A DNA stretch of 11,041 nt, taken from positions 1-11,041 of the forward strand of contig DVOT01000037.1 of assembly GCA_018713425.1 (NCBI GenBank). The letters are read 5' to 3'. The notes beneath the pieces were generated by a model. That model did not search any database. It was given only the letters and a program-made list of their open reading frames with translations, and was not told where the DNA came from. This DNA comes from Alectryocaccomicrobium faecavium (GTDB taxonomy: Bacteria > Bacillota > Clostridia > Christensenellales > Aristaeellaceae). This document shows, one piece after another, positions 1-6,320 of the stretch. The translations under genes were made by a program, and so were the position numbers. Positions within the stretch are counted from its first letter, which is position 1, and each line of letters starts with the position of its first letter.

Positions 1-237
1 GGCGTGACCATGGTATTCATGCCGGCGGCCACCACGTTCGCCATTTCGCGCCTGCTGGGCAGCGGCATGTTCTGGCTGATGGGCGATTTGATCGATTATC
101 AGTTCCGGGAGATCAGCATGGCCAGCGGCCAGAACTTCGGCTCGGCGCTGAGCTTGATTATGATGGTGCTCATCATCATTTCCATCGGCCTTTTGCGCCG
201 GTTCGACCCCAAGGGCGAAGGAGGCGGGGTGTGGTGA
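1..237 (+). CDS. potB: PotB-like polyamine ABC permease, C-terminal part (5' end outside window)
   Basis: The reading frame is open from base 1 and stops with TGA at 235-237, giving the last 78 residues of an integral membrane permease. The visible part runs from a segment after the EAA loop (GVTMVFMPAATTFAISRLLG) through a periplasm-side stretch to a final hydrophobic helix (LSLIMMVLIIISIGLL) and a short basic tail (RRFDPKGEG). PotB/PotH proteins have this ending, with the last helix followed by a few charged residues. It precedes potC by 46 bases, the usual potABCD order, so it should form the heterodimeric inner-membrane channel with PotC and use the PotA ATPase encoded upstream. The EAA loop itself is not in the window; the assignment rests on the tail sequence and on its neighbours potC and potD. 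Confidence 0.85.
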   Translation, partial: GVTMVFMPAATTFAISRLLGSGMFWLMGDLIDYQFREISMASGQNFGSALSLIMMVLIIISIGLLRRFDPKGEGGGVW

Positions 238-283
238 AACAGTATCCTCTTCCCGTGGAAATGGCAAAAGGAGGAGTGGCCGC

Positions 284-1054
284 ATGAAAAAGACGTTCAA
301 AAGCGTGTACATTGCGCTCATCCTGCTGTTTCTATACGCGCCGATTGCGGTGATGATCGCGCTTTCCTTCAATGCCAGCAAATCGCGCGCGGTGTGGGGC
401 GGCTTTTCGCTGACCTGGTATGCGCAGTTGTTCGATAGCCCGGAGATCATGCAGGCCTTGCAGGTGACGCTCACCGTCGCGCTGCTGGCCACGCTGGTGG
501 CCACGGTGATCGGTTCGCTGGGCGCGATCGGCATCCACGCGATGAAAACCGGCCGGGCGAATGCGCTGATCAACCTTTCCTACCTGAGCATGACCACGCC
601 CGACATCGCCACCGGCGTTTCGCTGATGCTGATGTTCGTGTTCATGAAGATACCGCTCGGCTGGGGCACCATGCTGATGGCGCACATCGCGTTCGATACG
701 CCCTATGTGCTGTTTTCGGTGCTGCCCAAGCTGCGGCAGATGAATCCCAGCACGTATGAAGCCGCGCTGGATCTGGGCTGCAAGCCGGGCAAGGCGCTGC
801 GCAAGGTGATTCTGCCGCAAATCATGCCTGGCATTGTGACCGGGGCGCTGCTCTCGTTCACCATGTCGTTGGACGATTTTGTGATTTCGTACTTTACGTC
901 CAACACGGACCAGAACCTCTCCATGATCGTCTATTCCGCCGCCCGGCGCGGCATCGAGCCGACGATCTACGCGCTTTCCACGCTGATGTTCCTGGCGGTT
1001 CTGGTTCTCCTCGTCGTCATCAACAAGCGCTCGTCGCTTGAAGATGTATCATAA
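284..1054 (+). CDS. potC: Spermidine/putrescine ABC transporter permease PotC
   Basis: A 256-residue membrane protein, the normal length for PotC. It has an N-terminal helix (about residues 8-28), a periplasmic segment containing a LTWYAQLF-type motif, then about five more hydrophobic segments. The cytoplasmic EAA loop that docks the ATPase starts at residue 159 (EAALDLGCKPGKALRKVILP), with the conserved Gly at 165. The downstream segment with SLDDFVISYF (about residues 195-204) is characteristic of PotC/PotI. The ATG is preceded by AAAGGAGGAG, so the start is secure. It follows potB by 46 bases and precedes the small lipoprotein gene by 20 bases, so all three should be co-transcribed. The protein imports polyamines with PotB, PotA and PotD. 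Family assignment is firm; which polyamine is carried is not shown by this subunit. Confidence 0.95.
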   Translation: MKKTFKSVYIALILLFLYAPIAVMIALSFNASKSRAVWGGFSLTWYAQLFDSPEIMQALQVTLTVALLATLVATVIGSLGAIGIHAMKTGRANALINLSYLSMTTPDIATGVSLMLMFVFMKIPLGWGTMLMAHIAFDTPYVLFSVLPKLRQMNPSTYEAALDLGCKPGKALRKVILPQIMPGIVTGALLSFTMSLDDFVISYFTSNTDQNLSMIVYSAARRGIEPTIYALSTLMFLAVLVLLVVINKRSSLEDVS

Positions 1055-1074
1055 AAAAGTGGAGGTAACCCCAA

Positions 1075-1401
1075 ATGAAGAAGTTGCTTTGTCTCGTAAT
1101 GGTCCTTTGCGTGTCCCTCGTGCTGGTTGGCTGCACGCAGGAAGCCGCTCCGGAAGCCACGGAAGCGCCTACGGTAACCGAAGCGCCCGCGGAAGCGACT
1201 GACGCCCCGGAAGCCACTGACGCTCCGGAAGTGACCGAAGAGCCCGCTGCTGAGGCGACTGACACCCCGGAAGCCACTGACGCTGTCGAAGCGACCGATG
1301 CGCCGGAAGCGGCGGATGACGCTGCTACCGAGCCGACCGACGCGCCGGAAGCGGCGGATGACACTGCCACCGAGCCGACCGACGCGCCCGCCGCGGAGTA
1401 A
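1075..1401 (+). CDS. Small acidic, repetitive lipoprotein inside the polyamine transport cluster
   Basis: A 108-residue protein with a lipoprotein signal peptide: MKK, a hydrophobic core, then lipobox LVGC with Cys20 as the lipidation site. The mature part (about 88 residues) contains only Ala, Glu, Asp, Thr, Pro, Val, Cys and Gln. There is no Lys, Arg, His or aromatic residue after the signal peptide, so it should be disordered and strongly negative. It is built from EATDAPEATDAPE-type repeats and ends with two 14-residue units (APEAADDxATEPTD). The start has a GGAGGT site 8 bases upstream. It follows potC by 20 bases and is closed by a strong terminator before potD, making it the last gene of the potBC transcript. 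It resembles the Thr/Ala/Pro/Glu linker that follows the lipid anchor of many clostridial solute-binding proteins, but with no domain attached. I recognise no family. A surface spacer, a polyamine-concentrating polyanion, or a PotD-anchoring partner are all inference. Confidence 0.85.
   Translation: MKKLLCLVMVLCVSLVLVGCTQEAAPEATEAPTVTEAPAEATDAPEATDAPEVTEEPAAEATDTPEATDAVEATDAPEAADDAATEPTDAPEAADDTATEPTDAPAAE
1195..1383 (+). repeat. Internal tandem repeats in the acidic lipoprotein gene (60-bp and 42-bp periods)
   Basis: Bases 1195-1224 and 1255-1284 match almost exactly at a spacing of 60 bases (20 codons). Bases 1300-1341 and 1342-1383 are two adjacent 42-bp units (14 codons) that differ at two positions, both in the segment after GGCGGATGAC. 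All periods are multiples of three, so copy-number change would keep the frame. The near identity at DNA level, including synonymous positions, suggests recent duplication rather than selection on protein sequence alone. Confidence 0.9.
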
Positions 1402-1413
1402 CGGTTCCCGCTG

Positions 1414-1459
1414 AAAAGGCCGCCGGAATCGCTCCGCGCGCTTTCGGCGGCCTTTTTTT
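1414..1459 (+). terminator. Strong intrinsic terminator after the acidic lipoprotein gene
   Basis: Arms 1414-1428 and 1442-1456 form a stem of about 15 bp (AAAAGGCCGCCG against CGGCGGCCTTTT, plus a G-T and two A-T pairs) with a 13-base loop, and a run of seven T at 1453-1459. It lies 13 bases after the lipoprotein stop codon, so it should end the potBC-lipoprotein transcript before potD. Confidence 0.92.
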
Positions 1460-1460
1460 C

Positions 1461-1526
1461 GCGGCTTGCCCGCCGCAAGGGGTTCGGCGGCTGATTTTCT
1501 GGGCAATGCGCGCTTTGCAGCGCATT
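1461..1526 (+). promoter_or_regulatory. Structured leader between the terminator and potD, with competing hairpins
   Basis: Three short inverted repeats fill the gap. GCGGC (1461-1465) pairs with GCCGC (1472-1476). CCGCC (1470-1474) can instead pair with GGCGG (1486-1490), so these two hairpins exclude each other. A third hairpin, AATGCGC (1505-1511) with GCGCATT (1520-1526), ends 12 bases before the potD ribosome binding site. The TTCGGCGGC of the terminator's right arm recurs at 1483-1491, so the terminator's left arm also has an alternative partner. I found no convincing sigma-A promoter for potD here. The region could be an attenuator, a processing site or an mRNA stabiliser; this is inference. 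Confidence 0.4.
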
Positions 1527-1556
1527 CACATTAAGATTGGGAGGACTGGATTCGCG

Positions 1557-2621
1557 ATGAAAAAGGTACTGTGCATGGTTCTGGCCCTGCTGATGAGCCT
1601 GCTGGCGGTGGGAACCGCGAGCGCAGACTCGGCCGACAAGCCCTACGCGGGCACGGAAATTGTGGTGTTCAACTGGTATGATTATATCGATCCCAGCGTG
1701 ATCGATATGTTCACCGAAGAAACCGGCATCACCGTGAAGTACGCGAACTTCACCAACAACGAGGAAATGTACACCAAGCTCACGGCCAACCCCGGCGCTT
1801 ACGACGTGATCGTGCCCTCGGATTACATCATCGAGCGGATGATCGCCGACGACGCGCTGCTCAAGCTGGATCCGGCCCTGATGCCCAACATCGCGGGCCT
1901 GTGCGATTGGGTGAAGACCCCCGCCTACGATCCCACTGGGGAATACTCCGTGCCGTATATGTGGGGCACGCTGGGCATCCTGTACAACACCACCATGGTG
2001 GATGAGCCCATCACCCACTGGGCGCAGCTGTTCGACACCAAGTATGCCAACAACGTGATCATGATGGATTCCTATCGCGACACGCTGGGCCTGGTGCTGA
2101 AGATGCAGGGCTATTCCATGAACGAGCGCAGCGAGGAAGCGCTGGGCGAAGCGCGCGATATCCTCATCAAGCAAAAGCAGGATGGCATCGTGAAGGCCTA
2201 TCAGCTGGATGAAACCAAGGATAAGATGATCGCGGGCGAAGCCGCCCTGGCGGTGGTGTATTCCGGCGATGCGCTCTATGCCATGGAGGGCAGCGAGGAC
2301 CTGGCCTATGTGGTGCCCATGGAGGGCTCCAACATCTGGCTGGACGGCATGTGCATCCCCAAGGAGAGCAAGAACCCCGAGGCCGCCATGGTGTTTATCG
2401 ACTACATGTGCCGCCCGGACATTGCCCGCATGAATATGGACTATATCTGGTATTCCACGCCCATCCAGGCCGTGATCGACGGCATGAGCGAGGAAGAGAG
2501 CAGCAACGAAACGCTCAATCCCCCGCAGGATGTGATCGATCGCTGCGAGTTCTTTAACGACGTGGGCGAAGATGTGTATCTCTACGAGGAAATTTGGAGC
2601 GAAGTGCGCTTGGCGCGATAA
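1557..2621 (+). CDS. potD: Spermidine/putrescine-binding protein PotD
   Basis: A 354-residue exported periplasmic-type binding protein, close to the family's usual 350. The signal peptide (MKKVLCMVLALLMSLL...) ends in an A-S-A motif at 21-23, so cleavage after Ala23 is expected and no lipobox Cys is present. Conserved ligand-site segments are in order: NWYDY (39-43), PSDY (87-90), DSYRD (171-175), VYSGDA (234-239), NIWLDG (259-264) and WYSTP (298-302). By alignment from memory to E. coli PotD, Trp34, Tyr37, Ser83, Tyr85, Trp255, Asp257 and Tyr293 are kept (here 40, 43, 88, 90, 261, 263, 299). Asp168, Glu171, Trp229 and Gln327 appear as Ser172, Asp175, Tyr235 and Phe333. The ATG at 1557 was chosen because it begins the signal peptide and has GGGAGG 12 bases upstream; the longer frame from 1506 adds 17 codons without a ribosome binding site. 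A terminator separates it from the upstream pot genes. Confidence 0.93.
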   Translation: MKKVLCMVLALLMSLLAVGTASADSADKPYAGTEIVVFNWYDYIDPSVIDMFTEETGITVKYANFTNNEEMYTKLTANPGAYDVIVPSDYIIERMIADDALLKLDPALMPNIAGLCDWVKTPAYDPTGEYSVPYMWGTLGILYNTTMVDEPITHWAQLFDTKYANNVIMMDSYRDTLGLVLKMQGYSMNERSEEALGEARDILIKQKQDGIVKAYQLDETKDKMIAGEAALAVVYSGDALYAMEGSEDLAYVVPMEGSNIWLDGMCIPKESKNPEAAMVFIDYMCRPDIARMNMDYIWYSTPIQAVIDGMSEEESSNETLNPPQDVIDRCEFFNDVGEDVYLYEEIWSEVRLAR

Positions 2622-2644
2622 GCGGCGGTAGAGCGCAAAACGCT

Positions 2645-2688
2645 AACAAGGGGCTGTTGCAATTTGCAACAGTCCCTTGTTGTTTGTG
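2645..2688 (+). terminator. Probable intrinsic terminator after potD
   Basis: Bases 2645-2681 form an almost perfect inverted repeat (AACAAGGGGCTGTTGCAA against TTGCAACAGTCCCTTGTT, one G-T pair), with the AATTT centre as loop. A T-rich but interrupted tail (TTGTTGTTTG) follows. It lies 23 bases after the potD stop codon. The imperfect T tract means termination may be partial. Confidence 0.75.
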
Positions 2689-2749
2689 CAAATATAGAAA
2701 TGAGTAAAGAATATACTGGTAAGAAATTCACGATATTTCCAGAAACTGC

Positions 2750-2778
2750 TTTACAATATACGGGGAATGCTGTATAAT
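2750..2778 (+). promoter_or_regulatory. Sigma-A-type promoter of the sugar importer operon
   Basis: The -35 hexamer TTTACA (2750-2755) and the -10 hexamer TATAAT (2773-2778) are separated by exactly 17 bases. The surrounding 100 bases are AT-rich compared with the rest of the window. Transcription should start near 2785, about 25 bases before the GTG start at 2810. Just upstream, CTGG (2716-2719) and CCAG (2739-2742) bound an imperfect dyad with A/T-rich inner arms that could be an operator; that part is weak. Confidence 0.85.
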
Positions 2779-2809
2779 GGTAAAAAATAACAAAAGGAAG
2801 GTGCATGCC

Positions 2810-3754
2810 GTGTCAAGAGGATCCCGGGCACTGAACCACAGAAGCTCCATCAAATGGGTTTTATCCAGCAATGTTCCTTTGTTGCTTATGACGCTTCCCG
2901 GCATCGCCTGCTTTATCTGCTTTAATTATTTGCCCATGGGCGGCCTGGTGCTTGCGTTCAAGAACTTTATCCCGCGGCGCGGCATATTTGGCAGCGATTG
3001 GATTGCGTTCAAGAATTTTGAATTCATGTTCCGCAATCCCACCTTCTGGCTCACGGTGAAAAACACGCTCTTGTACAACGGCGTATTTTTGGTCACGAAC
3101 GTGGTGTTCCCCATGTCCTTGGCCCTGGCCATCAACGAGGTGCGCAGCAAGAAGCTGGCGCGCGTCTTCCAAACGGGAATGATCATGCCGCATTTCATTT
3201 CTTATGTTGTGGTATCCGTCATTCTCTTTGCCATTATCAGCGCGGATAGCGGCATCGTGGGCCACTTCTATAAAAACCGGGGGCTCATGCCCATCGCTTT
3301 TTATAGCGAGCCCAAGTATTGGCCGTTTTTCCTGATCTTCATCTATGTATGGAAGGGTACGGGCTATTCTTCCATCATTTACCTGGGCAGCATCACCGGG
3401 ATCTCGGATGAGTATTACGAAGCGGCGGTGATCGACGGGGCGACGAAGTGGCAACAAATCGTGCACATCACGCTCCCGTTCCTCAAGCCCATGGCCGTCG
3501 TGCTCACGATCATGCGCGTGGGTTCCATGTTCTCCAGCAATTTCGATCTGTTCTATCAGGTACCCATGAATTCCGGCCAGCTCTATTCCGTTACGAACAC
3601 CATTGATGTGTTCGTTTACAACACGCTGAAGGAGAGCAACAACGTGGGCCTCTCTTCGGCGGTGAGCTTTGTGCAATCTGTGGCTGGGCTCGTGCTGGTG
3701 CTCGTCACGAACCAGATCATCCGCTGGATCGACCGCGATCTGGCCATGTTTTAA
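2810..3754 (+). CDS. lplB: LplB-family carbohydrate ABC transporter permease (CUT1)
   Basis: A 314-residue six-helix permease. The first helix (PLLLMTLPGIACFICFNYLP) and the following segment GLVLAFKNF are hallmarks of the LplB/YtcP-partner family. The EAA loop is at about residues 204-223 (EAAVIDGATKWQQIVHITLP), and the protein ends RWIDRDLAMF. The start is set at GTG 2810: an in-frame ATG at 2777 overlaps the TATAAT box at 2773-2778 and so lies before the transcript begins, whereas GTG 2810 has AGGAAGG eight bases upstream. It forms a membrane channel with the next gene product. The likely cargo is an oligosaccharide or aldotetraouronate-type sugar, by family only. No ATP-binding subunit is in the cluster, which is normal for this family when a shared MsmX-type ATPase is used. 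Confidence 0.92.
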   Translation: MSRGSRALNHRSSIKWVLSSNVPLLLMTLPGIACFICFNYLPMGGLVLAFKNFIPRRGIFGSDWIAFKNFEFMFRNPTFWLTVKNTLLYNGVFLVTNVVFPMSLALAINEVRSKKLARVFQTGMIMPHFISYVVVSVILFAIISADSGIVGHFYKNRGLMPIAFYSEPKYWPFFLIFIYVWKGTGYSSIIYLGSITGISDEYYEAAVIDGATKWQQIVHITLPFLKPMAVVLTIMRVGSMFSSNFDLFYQVPMNSGQLYSVTNTIDVFVYNTLKESNNVGLSSAVSFVQSVAGLVLVLVTNQIIRWIDRDLAMF

Positions 3755-3768
3755 AGGAGGCGCTGACA

Positions 3769-4704
3769 ATGACAGAAATGCGCGCGCCGCGCCGCCGGTA
3801 CAGGGGGCCCTTGGCGATTGGCAATGCGGCGAATGCCGTGATTGTGATCATCCTTGGCATTTTTACGCTCAGCTGTGTGCTGCCGATTCTTTTGATTTAT
3901 ATTTCGTCCTTCACGGCCGAACGCGCCATCACCAAAAACGGCTTTTCCTTCTTCCCGGAGGAATGGAGCGTCACGGCGTATGAAATGCTCTTTGGCCAAA
4001 GCTTGCGGCAGATCACCACCTCGTATCTGAACACCATTGTGCTCACCGTGCTGGGCACCGTGCTTTCCCTGTTGATCCTTACGATGTATGCGTTCGCCAT
4101 CTCGCGCAAGGATTTCAAGCTGCGGCAGTTCCTCACGTTTTTTGCGTATTTCACGATGCTGTTCAATGGCGGCATGGTTTCCAGCTATATCGTCAATTCC
4201 AATGTGTTCGGCATGCGCAATACGTTCTGGGTGCTGTTGTTGCCGAGCCTGTGCGGGGCCTATAACATCATCGTTTTGCGCACGTTCTTTTCTTCCGCCG
4301 GCACGGAATCGCTGATTGAGGCCGCCAAGATCGACGGGGCCAGCGAGTTCCGCATTTACGGGCAGATCATCCTGCCCATCAGCAAACCGGCGCTGGCCAC
4401 CATTGGCCTGTTCACCGCCATCGCTTATTTTAGCAAGTGGTTTGAGGTGTTGATGTATATCGACGACCGCGAACTATGGACGATCCAGTACATGCTCCAG
4501 CGCGTGATGAAGGACATTCAATACCTGCGCGACAATCCCGATATCGCCATGAGCGAGGAAGGCATCGCCATGCTTGCCAACTTGCCCAATGAATCCGCCA
4601 AGATGGCGCTCACCGTGATCACGATGACGCCGGTGCTTGCGTTCTATCCCTTCTTCCAGAAGTATTTCGTCAAGGGGTTGACGCTGGGCGCGATCAAGGG
4701 CTAA
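3769..4704 (+). CDS. ytcP: YtcP/CarB-family carbohydrate ABC transporter permease (second subunit)
   Basis: A 311-residue membrane protein, the partner of the preceding permease. It has a basic N-terminus (MRAPRRRYRG), a first helix at about residues 21-46, and a YISSFTAERAITKNGFSFFP stretch typical of YtcP proteins. The EAA loop is at about residues 184-203 (EAAKIDGASEFRIYGQIILP). The C-terminus FFQKYFVKGLTLGAIKG is a near-diagnostic ending for CUT1 second permeases. The ATG has GGAGG eight bases upstream and begins 14 bases after the lplB stop codon, so the two are co-transcribed. It completes the channel through which a sugar delivered by the downstream binding protein enters the cell. Substrate cannot be read from the sequence. 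Confidence 0.93.
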   Translation: MTEMRAPRRRYRGPLAIGNAANAVIVIILGIFTLSCVLPILLIYISSFTAERAITKNGFSFFPEEWSVTAYEMLFGQSLRQITTSYLNTIVLTVLGTVLSLLILTMYAFAISRKDFKLRQFLTFFAYFTMLFNGGMVSSYIVNSNVFGMRNTFWVLLLPSLCGAYNIIVLRTFFSSAGTESLIEAAKIDGASEFRIYGQIILPISKPALATIGLFTAIAYFSKWFEVLMYIDDRELWTIQYMLQRVMKDIQYLRDNPDIAMSEEGIAMLANLPNESAKMALTVITMTPVLAFYPFFQKYFVKGLTLGAIKG

Positions 4705-4715
4705 GAAGAAATTTG

Positions 4716-4729
4716 GGCGGCTCGCCGCC
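4716..4729 (+). promoter_or_regulatory. Intercistronic hairpin before the binding-protein gene
   Basis: GGCGG (4716-4720) and CCGCC (4725-4729) enclose the tetraloop CTCG, 27 bases before the ATG of the solute-binding protein. There is no T tract, so it is not a terminator. Such a hairpin could protect the downstream mRNA and favour higher binding-protein levels; that role is inferred. Confidence 0.4.
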
Positions 4730-4755
4730 TGAAAAATAAAAAGGAGGCTCTCAAC

Positions 4756-6228
4756 ATGAAAAAACTGGCACTGTTCCTTGCGCTCGCACTGCTAATGGCT
4801 ACGATTCCAACCGCGGCGCTGGCCGAAGCCACGGAGCTCGAACCCTACGAGCTGGTGTGGTACACCCTGGGAACGCCCGCTGACGGCGACGCCGCCGTGA
4901 TGGAGAAGATCAACGAATACCTCACCGAAAAATTCAATTGCACGCTGCGCATGATTGCCAGCGGTTCCGCGGAGCACGACGAGCGCCTGAACCTGCTGAT
5001 CAACGGCATGGAGAAGTTCGACCTGTGCTTTGTGGCGCAGGACTACGCGAGCTATGTGGCGATGGAAGCGTTCTATCCGCTCACCGACTTGCTCAACGAA
5101 TATGGCCAGGATATCCTTGCGCAGTATCCGCAGAGCTTGTGGGATTCGGTGACCATCCGCGGCGAAATCTATGCCGTGCCCACGCATAAGTATTCTTGCT
5201 CGCATTACTACTATATGTTCAACAAGGGCGCGGCGGACGCCGCGGGCGTGGATCTGAGCTGGATCAACGGCGATGGCACGAAGATGGAAAAGTGGGAAGC
5301 CTTTAAGGAAACCCTTTACGCGCTGAAAGAAGCGGACGCCTCGCCCAATGGCTATATCACCAACCTGGGCACCGGCCCCTTCAACGCGCTGTATCCCACC
5401 GAATGCCTCACCGGCAACGACAATGAACCCGGCGTGGTGATCATTGGCGATGATAGCTTTGAAGGCCAGGAACCGGGCGTGGTGTTCAACCAGTATGACA
5501 CCCCCGAGTTTGAAGCCTATGTGCGCGACGCGTACGCGATGGCGCAGGCGGGCATCCTGCCGCTGGATCCGGAAACCACCGTCGGCCTGGCGGAAGGCGA
5601 TATCGCCGTGCAGAATCAGGATTCTATGGGCAAGCGCCTGCCGGGCTATGAAGAGCAGTATGGCATTGAACTGGAAGCCTATTTCATCAACTACGCGTTC
5701 ACCAACACCAACAAGATCTATGGCTCCATGAACGCCATCTCCGCCACGTCCGAGGACCCGGCCCGCGCCATGATGTTCCTCAACGAGATGATTGCCAACA
5801 CGGAATTCGCCAACCTGGTGTTCTACGGCATTGAGGGCGTGAACTGGAACCGCAACGAGGATGGCCAGATCGAAATGACCAACCCCAAGACCTACAACAT
5901 GACCACCTGGGCGCTGCCGGGCTTCCTCACTGCGGAACCCGATGTGTCCCTGCCCATCGATATGGTCGATCGCTACAATGCGTTCTCCGAAACCCTGGTC
6001 TACGCCGATAACATGGGCTTTGCTCTCGATAAATCGCCCATCACCGTGGAAATGGCCGCCATTAGCAATGTAATGGCAGAATATCTTGATCCGCTATGCA
6101 ACGGCCTTTCCGACCCGGATGAGAACCTGCCGAAGTTCCGCGAGGCACTGAAGGCGGCGGGCGTGGATACCGTTATCGCCGAGATCCAGTCGCAGCTGGA
6201 TGCCTGGCGCGCGGAACGCGATATGTAA
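4756..6228 (+). CDS. Extracellular sugar-binding protein with DUF3502-like C-terminus (LipO/YtcQ type)
   Basis: A 490-residue exported protein. The signal peptide (MKKLALFLALALLMATIPTA) ends in A-L-A at 21-23, followed by Glu24. There is no Cys near the cleavage site, so it is not a classical lipoprotein although most relatives are. The body matches the extracellular solute-binding family 1 layout: an ELVWYTLG first strand, MEKINEYLTEKFNCTLRM, then the lobe-crossing SVTIRGEIYAVPTHKY segment. The C-terminal stretch (about residues 420-488), with MGFALDKSPITVEMAAISNV and AAGVDTVIAEIQSQLDAW, fits the DUF3502 domain found in LplA/YtcQ-type proteins. It follows the ytcP-type permease by 51 bases with AAGGAGG before the ATG, so it is the binding component of this importer. 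No motif identifies the sugar. Confidence 0.92.
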   Translation: MKKLALFLALALLMATIPTAALAEATELEPYELVWYTLGTPADGDAAVMEKINEYLTEKFNCTLRMIASGSAEHDERLNLLINGMEKFDLCFVAQDYASYVAMEAFYPLTDLLNEYGQDILAQYPQSLWDSVTIRGEIYAVPTHKYSCSHYYYMFNKGAADAAGVDLSWINGDGTKMEKWEAFKETLYALKEADASPNGYITNLGTGPFNALYPTECLTGNDNEPGVVIIGDDSFEGQEPGVVFNQYDTPEFEAYVRDAYAMAQAGILPLDPETTVGLAEGDIAVQNQDSMGKRLPGYEEQYGIELEAYFINYAFTNTNKIYGSMNAISATSEDPARAMMFLNEMIANTEFANLVFYGIEGVNWNRNEDGQIEMTNPKTYNMTTWALPGFLTAEPDVSLPIDMVDRYNAFSETLVYADNMGFALDKSPITVEMAAISNVMAEYLDPLCNGLSDPDENLPKFREALKAAGVDTVIAEIQSQLDAWRAERDM

Positions 6229-6258
6229 ACCACAATCGCAATTTTATAGGATAACAAT

Positions 6259-6297
6259 GGGCGGCCCCTTGCTCCTGCACGGAGCAAGGGGCCGCCC
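6259..6297. terminator. Perfect 17-bp hairpin between convergent genes
   Basis: Arms 6259-6275 and 6281-6297 are perfectly complementary over 17 bases (GGGCGGCCCCTTGCTCC on the left) with a five-base loop TGCAC. It starts 30 bases after the + strand binding-protein stop and ends 23 bases before the - strand gene's stop. T tracts are short on both sides (TTT at 6301-6303 on +; interrupted Ts on -). It probably serves both genes, but efficiency from U tracts is uncertain. Confidence 0.75.
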
Positions 6298-6320
6298 CAG
6301 TTTGGTGAGGGTTTGGCGGG

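Noticed and set aside
1195..1383. Direct repeats considered as a CRISPR-like array
   Set aside because: Units are coding, in frame, adjacent without unique spacers, and encode an acidic peptide repeat.
1532..1537. TAAGAT as a potD -10 box
   Set aside because: It lies only 19 bases before the ATG, which would put the transcript start in the ribosome binding site, and no -35 is found at proper spacing.
1020..2174. Long - strand open frame (384 codons) opposite the acidic lipoprotein and potD genes, rich in Ala/Ser/Val/Gly repeats
   Set aside because: It is antisense to two well-supported genes; the repeats are the complement of the lipoprotein repeats, and it has no plausible start site or family resemblance.
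2861..3769. Long - strand open frame (302 codons) opposite the lplB-type permease
   Set aside because: Composition rich in His/Arg/Asp and no hydrophobic or domain pattern; the + strand permease has promoter, ribosome binding site and family motifs.
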